Of a stretch of 64,000 nt of DNA, positions 9,794 through 18,964 are shown piece by piece; position 1 is the stretch's first letter, and every line of letters begins with the position of its first letter. The position numbers and the translations under genes are program-made. The notes below the pieces were generated by a model. The model was given only the letters and a program-made list of their open reading frames with translations, was not told where the DNA came from and did not search any database. This DNA comes from Sinimarinibacterium sp. NLF-5-8 (lineage in GTDB: Bacteria > Pseudomonadota > Gammaproteobacteria > Nevskiales > Nevskiaceae). The DNA is taken from positions 744,001-808,000 of the forward strand of contig NZ_CP048030.1 in assembly GCF_010092425.1 (NCBI RefSeq), given 5' to 3'.

Positions 9794-10714
9794 TCATTTG
9801 TCGATCCGCGCCTCTGGCGGTGATGGATGCAAGGCGTCTTCGAGTGCCTGCAACAGGCGTGGGGCCAACGCTGGTTGATCTGCTTGGACGGCTGCGCACA
9901 AGCGCTCAACCTGATCGTCAGACCAGGCCTTGAGTAACGGGCGGATTTGTGACCACAGCTGCTGTTGGTCGGTGAGTGCAATGCAGCACAGCAGAGAAGA
10001 ATCCTCCAGCGCGGCAGTCAGGGTGATCATTCGTTGTCGGGGCTGCGCGCCGATGGCGTGGATCAGTGCCAGCGCCTCGCTCCAGAGTTCTGCCCCTTGT
10101 TCGATTGCACTGACGAGCATGTTGCGCAGGCGAAGGTCGGGAAACAGCATGATGACCGGGTCAAGCTGCTGTGGCTCTTCAACGTAAAAGCCAATACGCA
10201 ACAGCGCCTCGTCATCGTCGAGTGCGTCAATGACTTTGCGCATCGTGGCCTGATCCAGACAATCGACGAAGCGCGCCATGATGATGTAATCCTTGCGACG
10301 GATCATCGTCTGGGCCACATCAATGATGCGGGCAATGGGCATCAGCGCGATCAGCTCGCGGATTTGCTGTGGATTGATGTTGACGCAGACATCGGCCAGA
10401 AAATCGGATGACAGCCGTTTGGCGATGTCGGCCGCCCGTTGTGGCGGCAGCAAGCCTGCCACGCGCGCGCACAACAGCGGTCCCAGGGCTTTTTCGGCGA
10501 TCACGGCTGCAATTAGGGTTGGCAGCAGCCGTGTTGATGCCGCAATCCGCCCGAATAATTCAGCATCGGCATCAAACAACGCGGCTGTGGTCTGTTCGCG
10601 CAACTGGCGCAGCGTCTGCAGTTTGAGCTTGTACAGATAGGGCAGCTGTGCGGGTGCAAGGTTCAGCAGCAATGCGAATTTTTCGACTTCGGCCTGATGA
10701 GCAAAATCCGACAT
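9794..10714 (-). CDS. Uncharacterised helical-repeat protein
   Basis: No firm family was recognised. The 306-residue product (start chosen at MSDF, nine nt after AGGGA; an ATG nine nt earlier is possible) is almost wholly helical. It has repeating segments of the form LLPPQRAADIAKRL, LIALMPIARIIDVAQTM and FVDCLDQATMRKVIDAL, resembling the superhelical N domain of MgtE transporters. It has no signal peptide or membrane segment, so it is cytoplasmic. Seven nt separate it from the small gene upstream, so the two form a pair. Their position just upstream of the DUF1302 operon, on the same strand, is the only functional hint. Confidence 0.7.
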   Translation of the reverse strand: MSDFAHQAEVEKFALLLNLAPAQLPYLYKLKLQTLRQLREQTTAALFDADAELFGRIAASTRLLPTLIAAVIAEKALGPLLCARVAGLLPPQRAADIAKRLSSDFLADVCVNINPQQIRELIALMPIARIIDVAQTMIRRKDYIIMARFVDCLDQATMRKVIDALDDDEALLRIGFYVEEPQQLDPVIMLFPDLRLRNMLVSAIEQGAELWSEALALIHAIGAQPRQRMITLTAALEDSSLLCCIALTDQQQLWSQIRPLLKAWSDDQVERLCAAVQADQPALAPRLLQALEDALHPSPPEARIDK

Positions 10715-10730
10715 GGATGGCATTCCCTTG

Positions 10731-10967
10731 TCAGCGGGAGGCGCGCGAGGGCAGCAAAATGGCTCTGACCGGGCCGCGCAGCAACGCCGGAATATGGCTG
10801 AGCGCAGCCTGCATGGCGTGCATGAGCTGTTGCTTCTGACGTTGACGGGTGTTGTCGATGGCCTGTGTCAGTGCCGCGACTTCTGCTGCGGTCAGCGCAT
10901 CCAGCTCCGTCGGAGGCGCTCCGATCAGCTCGGAAAGCGTAGACGGTTGCGACGCGGATTTTGACAT
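10731..10967 (-). CDS. Small uncharacterised protein paired with the helical-repeat protein
   Basis: A 78-residue reading frame starting MSKSASQPSTLSELIGAPPT, with GAGGAGAGG 5-8 nt ahead of the ATG at 10967; an upstream GTG at 10982 is less likely. The protein has a disordered N-terminus, an amphipathic helix rich in Gln and Arg (about 30-50) and a basic C-terminus. No family recognised. It is followed after 16 nt by the helical-repeat gene in the same direction. Confidence 0.6.
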   Translation of the reverse strand: MSKSASQPSTLSELIGAPPTELDALTAAEVAALTQAIDNTRQRQKQQLMHAMQAALSHIPALLRGPVRAILLPSRASR

Positions 10968-11115
10968 GTGGCCTCTCCTCACAGTCTTTGATCTTGGCTG
11001 GCACGCGCATTGGTTTTTACGCCTGCACAGTTGACGGTTTTGTCTTATCGGGCGGTAAGCCTAGCAGACGCAAAACCTCTTGCGTATAGCCTTTGTGACA
11101 AATCGGCGCGGCGCT

Positions 11116-12117
11116 TCAGCGCGCGCTGTGCTGTGCGCGGTATTGCACCGGCGTCAGACCCGACCAGCGCTTGAACGCGCGGTAAAACGTGCTGGGCTCT
11201 GAAAACCCCGTGAGATAGACAATGTTGTCGATCGGCTCTTGGGTGCGAGCCAGCAAGCGGCGGGCGAGGGCGTAGCGAAAATCAGCAACGATCTGACTGA
11301 AACTGGTGCCTGCACGCGACAGTTCAAAGCGCAATCGGCGCGGTGCAATTCCAACCTCCTGCGCCACCCGTTCCAGATCGCAATCGGCCAGCTCCAGGCG
11401 CTGTGACAGCACTTTGCGGATCCGCTCGACCAGATCGCGGCGATGCAGGTCTGACAGGCGTTTGGCGGCCAGTTCCTCATGTAGTTTGAGCAGGTCGGGG
11501 TCCCAGCGCGGCGAGGCGTAATCCAGCAGCGCGGGGTCAAACCAGATTTCACTTTCGGCGCGGTCAAAGCTGACCGGGCAGCCAAAAACGGCGTCATATT
11601 CGGCCTGGGCACTGCGTCTTTCAAAGCGCAAGCCCACGCGCGCGGGCTTGAATTGCTGTTCGGTCACCACGCCGATGAAGCGGATGATTTCAAAGACCAC
11701 GCAGATTTCAGTGTGGCGCAACTGCGGTGCATCGAGCTGACTGCTGACCACGGCAATCCGGCAGCCTTGCGCATCCTGGACCAGACGGATGACCAGGGCA
11801 TCGCTGATCAGCCGCAAGTACTTGAGCGCGCGCGCCAGACCCTCGCCAAAGGTCGGGCTGCTGAACATCAGGTATTCGATCACTTCGCCGCGATACAGGG
11901 GCATGTGCGGACACAGGTGCAGCCCCAGGTCATCATCGCCGGTGACGGCTTCAGCGGTTTGCCAGAACAAGGTCTGATGCTGATGTTCGATGCGCAGATC
12001 GCGCAGGGGCAGTGCTGCGGCGTCGTAGCCGAGGCGATCATAGAGCGCGGCAACATCCAGCCCTGCCTTGAGCATGGCTTCATGAATGACTTGTAAAAAC
12101 TGACCTGAATCCCGCAT
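11116..12117 (-). CDS. AraC family transcriptional regulator
   Basis: The preferred start is ATG at 12117 (MRDSGQFLQVIHEAMLKAG) with AGGCG about 8 nt upstream, giving 333 residues; a reading frame extending 37 codons further upstream has no family support. Residues 15-200 match the arabinose-binding-like N-terminal domain of the OruR/ArgR-type AraC subgroup. The last 100 residues carry the double helix-turn-helix with the signature FSEPSTFYRAFKRWSGLTPV. This subgroup commonly regulates catabolic or lipid genes. It is divergent from the acyl-CoA dehydrogenase (250 nt between starts), its most likely target. Confidence 0.9.
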   Translation of the reverse strand: MRDSGQFLQVIHEAMLKAGLDVAALYDRLGYDAAALPLRDLRIEHQHQTLFWQTAEAVTGDDDLGLHLCPHMPLYRGEVIEYLMFSSPTFGEGLARALKYLRLISDALVIRLVQDAQGCRIAVVSSQLDAPQLRHTEICVVFEIIRFIGVVTEQQFKPARVGLRFERRSAQAEYDAVFGCPVSFDRAESEIWFDPALLDYASPRWDPDLLKLHEELAAKRLSDLHRRDLVERIRKVLSQRLELADCDLERVAQEVGIAPRRLRFELSRAGTSFSQIVADFRYALARRLLARTQEPIDNIVYLTGFSEPSTFYRAFKRWSGLTPVQYRAQHSAR

Positions 12118-12366
12118 CAATCGATCGCCTGAAAGTCGTGTGGGCCGGGGAGCCTTGGCATTGCCTTGCCGCGACCCGCCTGGCACGAATATGCAAAAGG
12201 TTCTTCGAGGCTGAACATTGTGCCGCAATGTACGCGCCGATCATATGCACGGACTTACTGTGCAGCCGCTGCATCGACTTTTTGCGGTCAATGTGAAGTG
12301 TGGCAAGAGCATGCAAACTCGAAAGGATTTGATGTTTTTCTCAATTTCATTTGCCTGGAGCCCGCT

Positions 12367-14184
12367 ATGCCTGCCTATAAAGTACCGTTGCGCGATATCC
12401 GCTTTTTGATCAATGAAGTGCTGGACTATCCGGCGCACTACGCATCGCTGCCCAATGGCGGGGATGCCGACCCCGATACCGTCGGCGCCATTCTCGAAGA
12501 GTGTGCCAAGCTGTGCGAAGAAGTGCTGTCGCCGCTCAACCTGAGCGGTGACCAGGAAGGCTGCCATTTTGCCGATGGCAACGTCACCACGCCCAAGGGT
12601 TTCAAGGATGCCTATCGGCAGTATGCCGAGGGCGGCTGGCAGGGGTTGTCGCACCCCACCGAATACGGCGGCCAGGGCATGCCGATGTCGATGGGGTTGT
12701 TCAAATCCGAAATGACAGGCACCGCCAACTGGTCATTCACCATGTATCCCGGTCTGGCGCTGGGTGCAATGAACACGGTGATGCAGCACGCATCCGACGC
12801 ACAAAAAGCCACCTACATGCCGCCTCTGACCGAAGGCCGCTGGCTGGGGACGATGTGTCTGACCGAGCCGCAGTGCGGAACCGATCTGGGACAGGTCAAA
12901 ACCAAGGCCGAGCCGCAGGCAGACGGCAGCTACAAGATCACCGGCACCAAGATTTTCATCTCTGCGGGCGATCACGACCTGACCGAAAACATCGTCCACA
13001 TCGTACTCGCGCGGTTGCCCGACGCACCCAAGGGCACGCGTGGCATTTCGTTGTTCATCGTGCCCAAGATCATGGTCAATGAAGATGGCTCGTTGGGCGA
13101 GCGCAATACGGTGCGCACCGATGGGATCGAACACAAAATGGGCATTCACGGCAACGCGACCTGCGTACTGTCGTTTGAAGAAGCCACCGGCTACATGATT
13201 GCCGAGCCCAACAAAGGGCTGGAAGCGATGTTCACCTTCATGAACACTGCGCGCATCGGCACGGCCATCCAGGGCATTGCCCATGCCGAGCTTTCTTATC
13301 AGGGCGCGCTGCGCTATGCCAAGGATCGCCGTTCGATGCGCGCGCTGTCGGGTAAAAAAGAGCCCGAAAAAGTCGCTGATGCGCTGATCTACCACGCCGA
13401 TGTGCGGCGCATGTTGCTGACGCAAAAAGCCTTTGCCGAAGGTGGGCGCGCGATGATCTATTTTGCTGCGCAATACGCCGACAAAATGGTCAATGCGGCG
13501 TTTGCCGGCGATCAGGCCGAGTTCAAGATCTGGGATGACAAACTCGGGTTTCTGACGCCCATCCTCAAAGGCTTTTTGACCGAAATGGGGCTGGAAGCTG
13601 CCAATCTGGGGATGCAGGTGTTTGGGGGTCACGGCTATATCGCTGAGCACGGCATGGAACAAATTGCCCGTGACGCGCGTATCAGCACCCTGTATGAAGG
13701 CACCACGGGGATTCAGGCGCTGGACTTGCTGGGGCGCAAGGTTTTGCTTGGCACCAAAGGCAAGGCCGTGCGTGAATTCACCGCGATCATCGGCAAGTTT
13801 GCCGTTGAGCATATGCGCGATGCGCGCCTGCGCCGCTTTGCCGGAGAGCTGGCCAAGCTGGTTGCCGAGTGGAATCTGCTGACGGTTCGGTTGATGTTGA
13901 TGGCGCGCAAGGATCGTGATGTCGTCAGTTCCGCCAGCCATCACTTTTTGATGTATTCCGGCTATGTGACGATGGCCTATTTCTGGGCCTTGCAGGCTGC
14001 CGTGGCCAGTCAGAAGCTCAAGGGCGGCGGCAACGACACCCCGGAGTTTTATCAGGCCAAGCTGGATACCGCGCGCTTTTACTTTGACCACCTGTTGCCG
14101 CGTGCCAAGGCTCACGCCTCGTCAATGGTCAAACCCAGCCGCTCGATGACCAAGCTGCCGATCGAAAGCTTTGTGTTCGAGTGA
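12367..14184 (+). CDS. Acyl-CoA dehydrogenase (FadE1/FadE2-like, ~600 aa type)
   Basis: It catalyses FAD-dependent alpha,beta-dehydrogenation of acyl-CoA in beta-oxidation. The start is ATG at 12367 (MPAYKVPLRDIRFLINEVLD), the classic opening of this subfamily, with GGAG six nt upstream; the open frame further upstream is not coding. The 605 residues show the N-terminal and middle domains (MCLTEPQCGTDLG for FAD/acyl binding, residues about 160-172), the helical C-terminal domain with QVFGGHGYIAEHGMEQ, and YEGTTGIQALDLLGRK containing the catalytic-region Glu. A C-terminal extension is typical of the 600-residue enzymes such as those of Pseudomonas. It is divergent from an AraC regulator. Confidence 0.93.
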   Translation: MPAYKVPLRDIRFLINEVLDYPAHYASLPNGGDADPDTVGAILEECAKLCEEVLSPLNLSGDQEGCHFADGNVTTPKGFKDAYRQYAEGGWQGLSHPTEYGGQGMPMSMGLFKSEMTGTANWSFTMYPGLALGAMNTVMQHASDAQKATYMPPLTEGRWLGTMCLTEPQCGTDLGQVKTKAEPQADGSYKITGTKIFISAGDHDLTENIVHIVLARLPDAPKGTRGISLFIVPKIMVNEDGSLGERNTVRTDGIEHKMGIHGNATCVLSFEEATGYMIAEPNKGLEAMFTFMNTARIGTAIQGIAHAELSYQGALRYAKDRRSMRALSGKKEPEKVADALIYHADVRRMLLTQKAFAEGGRAMIYFAAQYADKMVNAAFAGDQAEFKIWDDKLGFLTPILKGFLTEMGLEAANLGMQVFGGHGYIAEHGMEQIARDARISTLYEGTTGIQALDLLGRKVLLGTKGKAVREFTAIIGKFAVEHMRDARLRRFAGELAKLVAEWNLLTVRLMLMARKDRDVVSSASHHFLMYSGYVTMAYFWALQAAVASQKLKGGGNDTPEFYQAKLDTARFYFDHLLPRAKAHASSMVKPSRSMTKLPIESFVFE

Positions 14185-14196
14185 TCTGTACAAGCC

Positions 14197-14242
14197 AAGC
14201 CCCGCCGGCAAGGGTGTTGCAACACCCTTGCCGGCGGGGCTT
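14197..14242. terminator. Bidirectional terminator
   Basis: A perfect 46 bp palindrome with 23 bp arms meeting at 14219/14220, flanked by AA on the left and TTTT on the right. It lies between the convergent acyl-CoA dehydrogenase (ends 14184) and antiporter (ends 14249) and can terminate both. Confidence 0.9.
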
Positions 14243-14248
14243 TTGGGT

Positions 14249-15889
14249 TTACGCTGATCGGTAGCGTGATTCCATCAAATCAATTTCACGCACCAGCTTG
14301 CGCGTGGTCTGATCCGAGATGATGCCGCGCCGCGCCAGCGCATACAGCGTATTGCGTTCGGCCTGCAAGCCACTCAGGCGCAACTGGACTTCGGCGCGGT
14401 CAGCGCGCCGCAGCCGTGTGGCATCAAGATTGCCGCCTGTATCGTCATCCAGCCGATTCTGATAAAGCGCAATCACGCGCGCCGCTGCATTGACATAAAT
14501 CTCGGTTTCCTCGGCATCCACATGAATGGCCTGACGTGCCTGTTCGATAGCGGTCACGGCGGCGCGGGCAGACTCACGGCGAGCCAGCACCAGCTCGGTT
14601 TGCGCCTCGGTTTCGGGGGGCAGTTGCAGGCTCCTGAGCAAGCGCGGCAACCCCAGACTGGCGGCAAACAATGAAATCAGGATCACCGCAGCGGCGAGGA
14701 AAATGGCCAGATCGCGTGCCGGAAACGGCGAATCATCCGGCAGCAGCAATGGCAGCGTGAGAACGCCTGCCAGGGTGATGGCACCGCGCACACCTGCCAA
14801 TGAAATAGCCGCGACCAAACGCCAATGCGGACGACTCATGCGTTCACCACGGCGCAGGGCAATGAAAACCGACCAGCGCAAGGAAATCCACACCCAGATG
14901 AAGCGCAGCCCGGCCAGTGCAAGACTCAAAGCCAATGCGTAGGCAACCAGCCACAGCGGGTTGTGGTGGCCTACTTCTTCGAGAGATGTGGTGGCGTTGC
15001 GCAAGATTCCCGGCAATTGTTCACCGAGAAGAACAAACATGATGCCGTTGAGCGCCAGTTCGATGGTTTCCCAGACCGCGCTGCGCTGGAGCCGGGTCAC
15101 CGCCAGCGCGCGCCCGCTGAGTTCGACATAACTCATGGTGATCCCGGCGGCAACGGCGGCCAGGATGCCTGAAGCCTCAACATGCTCGGCGGCCATGTAG
15201 GCCCCGAATGGGATCAGCAGGCTGAGCAGAATCGGTGAGCCACTGTCTTCGCCAAAATGACGCGACAGCCAGATATGCAAGGCCGAGACGGTCAGCGTGA
15301 CGCCAACGCCGACGAGTACGCCGACGATGGCCAGCCACAGAAACGTCAGCGATGCCGACGTCAGCGAAAAACCGCCGGTCAGCGCAGCGGCCACCGCAAA
15401 GCGAAAGCACACCAGTCCGGAAGCATCGTTGAGCAGTGACTCGCCCTCCAGCAAATGCATGATGCGCTTGGGGATCGGCGCGCGCGCTGCAATGGCCGAC
15501 ACTGCAATCGGATCGGTTGGCGAAACAATTGCAGCCAGCGCAAAAGCCACCGGCAGCGGCATCGCCGGAATCATCCAGTGGATCAAAAAACCGGCGCCGA
15601 TCACGGTGAACACCACAAGACCCAGCGCCAGCTCCATGACGACCATCTTGTCGCGGAACAGATCGACCTTGGGAATCCGCCAGCCGTCCAGAAACAGCAG
15701 CGGCGGCAAAAACAGTAAAAAGAAAATCTGTGGATCGAGCTGAACGCCCTGATTGAATACCCCGGCGATGATCGTGCCGAGGATGATTTGCACGATCGGC
15801 AAGGGCAGGGAAAACGGCAGCATGCGTACAAAATAGCCGCTGGCCACAACGGCCAACAGCATGGCGAGAACCACTTCTACAGAGTGCAT
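14249..15889 (-). CDS. Cation:proton antiporter (CPA1/NhaP family)
   Basis: A 546-residue integral membrane protein with about 12 hydrophobic segments in the first 400 residues. The ion-site motif is AAIVSPTDPIAVSAIA around residues 120-135, and a second conserved stretch LLNDASGLVCFR with the expected acidic residue follows. The last 130 residues are a charged helical cytoplasmic domain, common in Na+/H+ or K+/H+ antiporters of this family and probably regulatory. It stands alone, convergent with the acyl-CoA dehydrogenase. Ion preference cannot be told from sequence. Confidence 0.9.
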   Translation of the reverse strand: MHSVEVVLAMLLAVVASGYFVRMLPFSLPLPIVQIILGTIIAGVFNQGVQLDPQIFFLLFLPPLLFLDGWRIPKVDLFRDKMVVMELALGLVVFTVIGAGFLIHWMIPAMPLPVAFALAAIVSPTDPIAVSAIAARAPIPKRIMHLLEGESLLNDASGLVCFRFAVAAALTGGFSLTSASLTFLWLAIVGVLVGVGVTLTVSALHIWLSRHFGEDSGSPILLSLLIPFGAYMAAEHVEASGILAAVAAGITMSYVELSGRALAVTRLQRSAVWETIELALNGIMFVLLGEQLPGILRNATTSLEEVGHHNPLWLVAYALALSLALAGLRFIWVWISLRWSVFIALRRGERMSRPHWRLVAAISLAGVRGAITLAGVLTLPLLLPDDSPFPARDLAIFLAAAVILISLFAASLGLPRLLRSLQLPPETEAQTELVLARRESARAAVTAIEQARQAIHVDAEETEIYVNAAARVIALYQNRLDDDTGGNLDATRLRRADRAEVQLRLSGLQAERNTLYALARRGIISDQTTRKLVREIDLMESRYRSA

Positions 15890-16150
15890 GATGGGGGAAG
15901 GGCAAAGGCGCGCAGGTGCGCATCGTAAAGGAAGCGGCGACTGAAACGTAAGAGTCTGTTTGCGATTTTTTGTCGCTGTGCCAAACGCGCGCCCGAACGC
16001 CAGCCTTATCGCGCGCGCGTGGCGCCGTGTTTGCGCGGAGAAGCACCACTGAATCGTGATGAAAACGCTTCTTGCTGCGGTTTCGTCATGAAATTTTCAA
16101 GCGGGGCATACTGCCCAGCATCTTGTGCCGATATTGATAAGGAAAACGTC

Positions 16151-16627
16151 ATGCAAGGATCAAAAGCCGTCATCGATTGCCTGGTTGCGCTGCTGCGCGG
16201 CGAGCTCAGTGCGCGCGACCAATACTTCGTTCACTCGCGGCGTTACCAGGATATGGGGCTCAATCGTCTATATGTCCGTATTGATCATGAAATGCAGGAG
16301 GAAGCCCAGCATGCCGATGCCATTCTCCAGCGCATCCTGTTTCTTGGGGGCGATCCGGATATGCGGCCACTGCCGTTTACCCCGGGGCGTGATCTTGTGC
16401 AAATGCTCGAAACCGACTTGCAAACCGAATATGACGTGCGTCAACGGTTACAGGCAGCCATGGCGCTGTGCGAGGCCGAGCGTGATTTTGTCACGCGTGA
16501 CCTGCTGCTGATGCAGTTGCGCGATACCGAAGAAGATCACACCTACTGGCTCGAACAGCAATTGCGTCTGATCAAGCTCATGGGCTTGCCCAATTACGTT
16601 CAATCCAGCGTTGGCGGTGCCGACTGA
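16151..16627 (+). CDS. bfr: Bacterioferritin-like ferritin lacking the heme-ligand Met
   Basis: A 158-residue four-helix ferritin subunit, starting MQGSKAVIDCLVALLRGELS with AAGGA upstream. Ferroxidase ligands are present: Glu18, Glu51, His54, Glu93, and a C-terminal E-E-D-H cluster in RDTEEDHTYWLE. At the position of the heme-ligating Met52 of E. coli Bfr the residue is Ala (E-A-Q-H-A-D instead of E-M-K-H-A-D), so the protein should not bind heme in the usual way. It is closest in pattern to the heme-free ferritin (FtnA, formerly BfrA) of Pseudomonas aeruginosa. It stores iron in the cytoplasm. It is a single gene with no ferredoxin (bfd) neighbour here. Confidence 0.9.
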   Translation: MQGSKAVIDCLVALLRGELSARDQYFVHSRRYQDMGLNRLYVRIDHEMQEEAQHADAILQRILFLGGDPDMRPLPFTPGRDLVQMLETDLQTEYDVRQRLQAAMALCEAERDFVTRDLLLMQLRDTEEDHTYWLEQQLRLIKLMGLPNYVQSSVGGAD

Positions 16628-16848
16628 ATCATTTGCCTGGCGCGATCCCGTGGCGATTTAAGCCCCTGTATCCGCCACTTGATGCGATTGAGGCGCACCT
16701 GATCCGGTGCGCCTGTTTTGTAATGGCGTGAATCCTTATAGAATCTGCGGGCTTTTCGGTGACAACATGCAGTACAATTCCCGAATGGCAATTTCGGCAT
16801 ACCGTGTCACCCGCAGTTTCACAATACACATTTAAAGAGGATTCACAA

Positions 16849-17163
16849 ATGGCAACTTTTCTTGAGATTCAGCAGCAGATTGCCGCGTTACAGGCACAGG
16901 CGGATGAATTGCGTCGCGCTGAAGTGGCCGCTGTGATTGCTGAAATTCATCAGAAAATGGATATCTATGGTCTGACTGCCGCTGATTTGTCACGCGGGTC
17001 GGCCGCCGCGCGCGGTGGTTCCAAGGGGCGTAAGGCGGTAGAACCCAAATATGAAAACCGCGCCACCGGTCAAACGTGGACAGGGCGGGGCAAGCCGCCG
17101 CGTTGGCTTGCGGATGCCGAAGCGGCAGGCCGCTCACGCGATGAGTTTTTGATTCGTCGTTGA
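16849..17163 (+). CDS. H-NS family nucleoid protein
   Basis: A 104-residue protein. Residues 1-45 form a coiled-coil oligomerisation region (EIQQQIAALQAQADELRRAE). After a Gly/Lys linker, residues 66-104 carry the H-NS C-terminal DNA-binding module with KYENRATGQTWTGRGKPPRW and the trailing DEFLIRR. It is of the short BpH3/MvaT-neighbour type of beta- and gammaproteobacteria. AGAGG lies 8 nt before ATG at 16849. H-NS proteins silence AT-rich acquired DNA, and this window holds such an island (48.6-57 kb), so regulation there is plausible but inferred. Confidence 0.92.
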   Translation: MATFLEIQQQIAALQAQADELRRAEVAAVIAEIHQKMDIYGLTAADLSRGSAAARGGSKGRKAVEPKYENRATGQTWTGRGKPPRWLADAEAAGRSRDEFLIRR

Positions 17164-17640
17164 TCATGCCGGATCATCGCGTAATCTGATCTTCTTCATA
17201 GCGGCGCGACCGTTTGTCCGGTGCTGATTTTGAGTGACTGGACAAGCGTCGCGCCGTCTCTGTGATGGCCGTAAAGGGCTTGCGGCGGTCGCTGAAGCGG
17301 GTTAATCGCAGTGATTCAACTTGATGTGCGCGCATCGGCTGGCTGCATGTCTTGCACTCATATGCCATGCAGGGGATACACCCAAAAACCAGGACGTGCT
17401 GAAACCCACCGTCATTGCAAGCGTTGGCGCCGTGGGATTCTCTCCTGGCAATCAAAAACGCCTGATGGCTCGCAGCACTGCGCAAATAGGATCTTCCGGG
17501 CCTTCAGATATGAGTATCCTGAGTTCTGTCCAATACTTTGAATGGATTGATGAACGTATTTGCGCGGTCTTTTCAAACGGGCGCAACAACCTTTCTGTGC
17601 GCGCGTTTTTGTCACCCATAAAACAAATCAGGGCAATCAA
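17164..17640 (+). other. Long leader before the capsule-export operon
   Basis: This 477 nt stretch separates hns from the Wza-like gene. No convincing gene was found: the open frames have no family resemblance and poor starts. I saw no recognisable riboswitch, JUMPstart/ops element or terminator. Its length suits a regulated promoter with a long untranslated leader. Confidence 0.5.
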
Positions 17641-18798
17641 ATGATTCGGTTATGCATCGGTTTTGGGGCGCTGTTATTAATGTCTGCCTGCTCGGTCGTA
17701 CCGGGGCTGAATGTCAGGGTTGATCAACCCCCGCCGTACGAGCCGGTTGCGGTATCTAAAAATGGTGCTGTAACCGAATATCTGGCGCAAGTCGGTGACC
17801 AGGTCATGGGGTACCGGGTCGTGGAGATTTCCGGACGTACGCTTGCGCAATTGCGCGCCGAAACTGATATTGCACTTGAACCGCTGGGGCAGGGATTTGA
17901 TGCGGTTCGTCTTGACCGTGCTGCGGATGAATATCGGATGGGGCCGGGAGATATTGTTCTGGTGACGGTGTGGGATCACCCTGAATTGTCATCGCCTCTG
18001 GGCGATCGTAATGATGTGCGCAATGCGGGGCGATTGATACTTTCTGATGGTTCAATGTTTTATCCCTATGTTGGCTCGTTTACCGCAGCGGGCATGACGG
18101 TGGCCGAATTGCGAGTGTTTCTGACCGACAAACTTGAGCGCGTCATCAACCATCCGCAACTCGATGTGCGAGTGGCCGAGTTTCGCTCGCAGCGCGTACA
18201 GGTCACCGGCGATATCCGGCAGCCGGGCACGGTCATTCTTGACGATACCGCCAAGGGGGTATTGGAAGCCATCAACGAGCGTGGCGGACTTTCTGAAAAT
18301 GCCAGCAGGCGGCGTGTTTTACTCAGCCGTGATGGGCAATCCATCACGCTCGATCTGGCGGCGATGATGTCGGGAGATCGGCCTGTTCCCAATGTGGCGC
18401 TGCGTGCCGGAGATGTCATCCATGTTCCTGACAGCTCCAATGATCTGGTCTTTGTTCTGGGTGAAACCAGCAATCAGAAACAGATTGTGTTGCAACAAGG
18501 CAAAACCACGTTGACGCAAGCCTTGACCGAGGCAGGGGGGCTGGACAAGGCGCGCGCGAACGATGCCGGTGTTCTGGTCTTCAGGCGTCCCAATCGTTTG
18601 GAGGCCATGCCCACCATCTACACCCTTGATCTGGACAATCCGCTGGGTCTGATGCTGGCCGGCGAGCTGGTGTTGCAGCCGCGTGATGTGGTTTATGTCA
18701 AACCCACCGGCTTTGCCAAGTACAATGCTGTGATCAATCAGTTGTTGCCGACGATTTCGGCGATCTTCCAGATCGACCGGCTGACCACCAATCGCTGA
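17641..18798 (+). CDS. Outer-membrane polysaccharide export lipoprotein (Wza/GfcE-like)
   Basis: A 385-residue lipoprotein. Start at 17641 gives MIRLCIGFGALLLMSAC with a lipobox (LMSA-C) and lipidated Cys17. The polysaccharide biosynthesis/export (PES) domain opens with DEYRMGPGDIVLVTVWDHPE at about residues 98-118, followed by SLBB domains (RSQRVQVTGDIRQPGTVIL near 182-200; VFVLGETSNQKQIV near 272-285) and a C-terminal part that would cross the outer membrane as a helix. AGGGC lies 6 nt before the ATG. It is the first gene of the export operon and pairs with the Wzc-like kinase downstream. Confidence 0.93.
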   Translation: MIRLCIGFGALLLMSACSVVPGLNVRVDQPPPYEPVAVSKNGAVTEYLAQVGDQVMGYRVVEISGRTLAQLRAETDIALEPLGQGFDAVRLDRAADEYRMGPGDIVLVTVWDHPELSSPLGDRNDVRNAGRLILSDGSMFYPYVGSFTAAGMTVAELRVFLTDKLERVINHPQLDVRVAEFRSQRVQVTGDIRQPGTVILDDTAKGVLEAINERGGLSENASRRRVLLSRDGQSITLDLAAMMSGDRPVPNVALRAGDVIHVPDSSNDLVFVLGETSNQKQIVLQQGKTTLTQALTEAGGLDKARANDAGVLVFRRPNRLEAMPTIYTLDLDNPLGLMLAGELVLQPRDVVYVKPTGFAKYNAVINQLLPTISAIFQIDRLTTNR

Positions 18799-18964
18799 TC
18801 TACTGAGGTGACGTTTGCCCGGCAAGCGTCACCCTCGACTTTTGTGGCATGACCCAAGGCGCTGCTGTGATCACCGCACCCAATAGCAGATCGTGAGCGG
18901 CGATCCAGCAAAAAGCGATAGGGTCGCGCGCGCGGTTTTCTGAAAAAATACTTTTGAACAAGAG

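Noticed and set aside
12166-12366. N-terminal extension of the acyl-CoA dehydrogenase
   Set aside because: The family starts at MPAYKVPLRDI and a GGAG precedes that ATG; the extension overlaps the divergent promoter region.
17321-17644. Open frame of 107 residues overlapping the Wza start by 4 nt
   Set aside because: The ATGA overlap looked like coupling, but there is no ribosome binding site, no family resemblance and the Wza gene has its own AGGGC.
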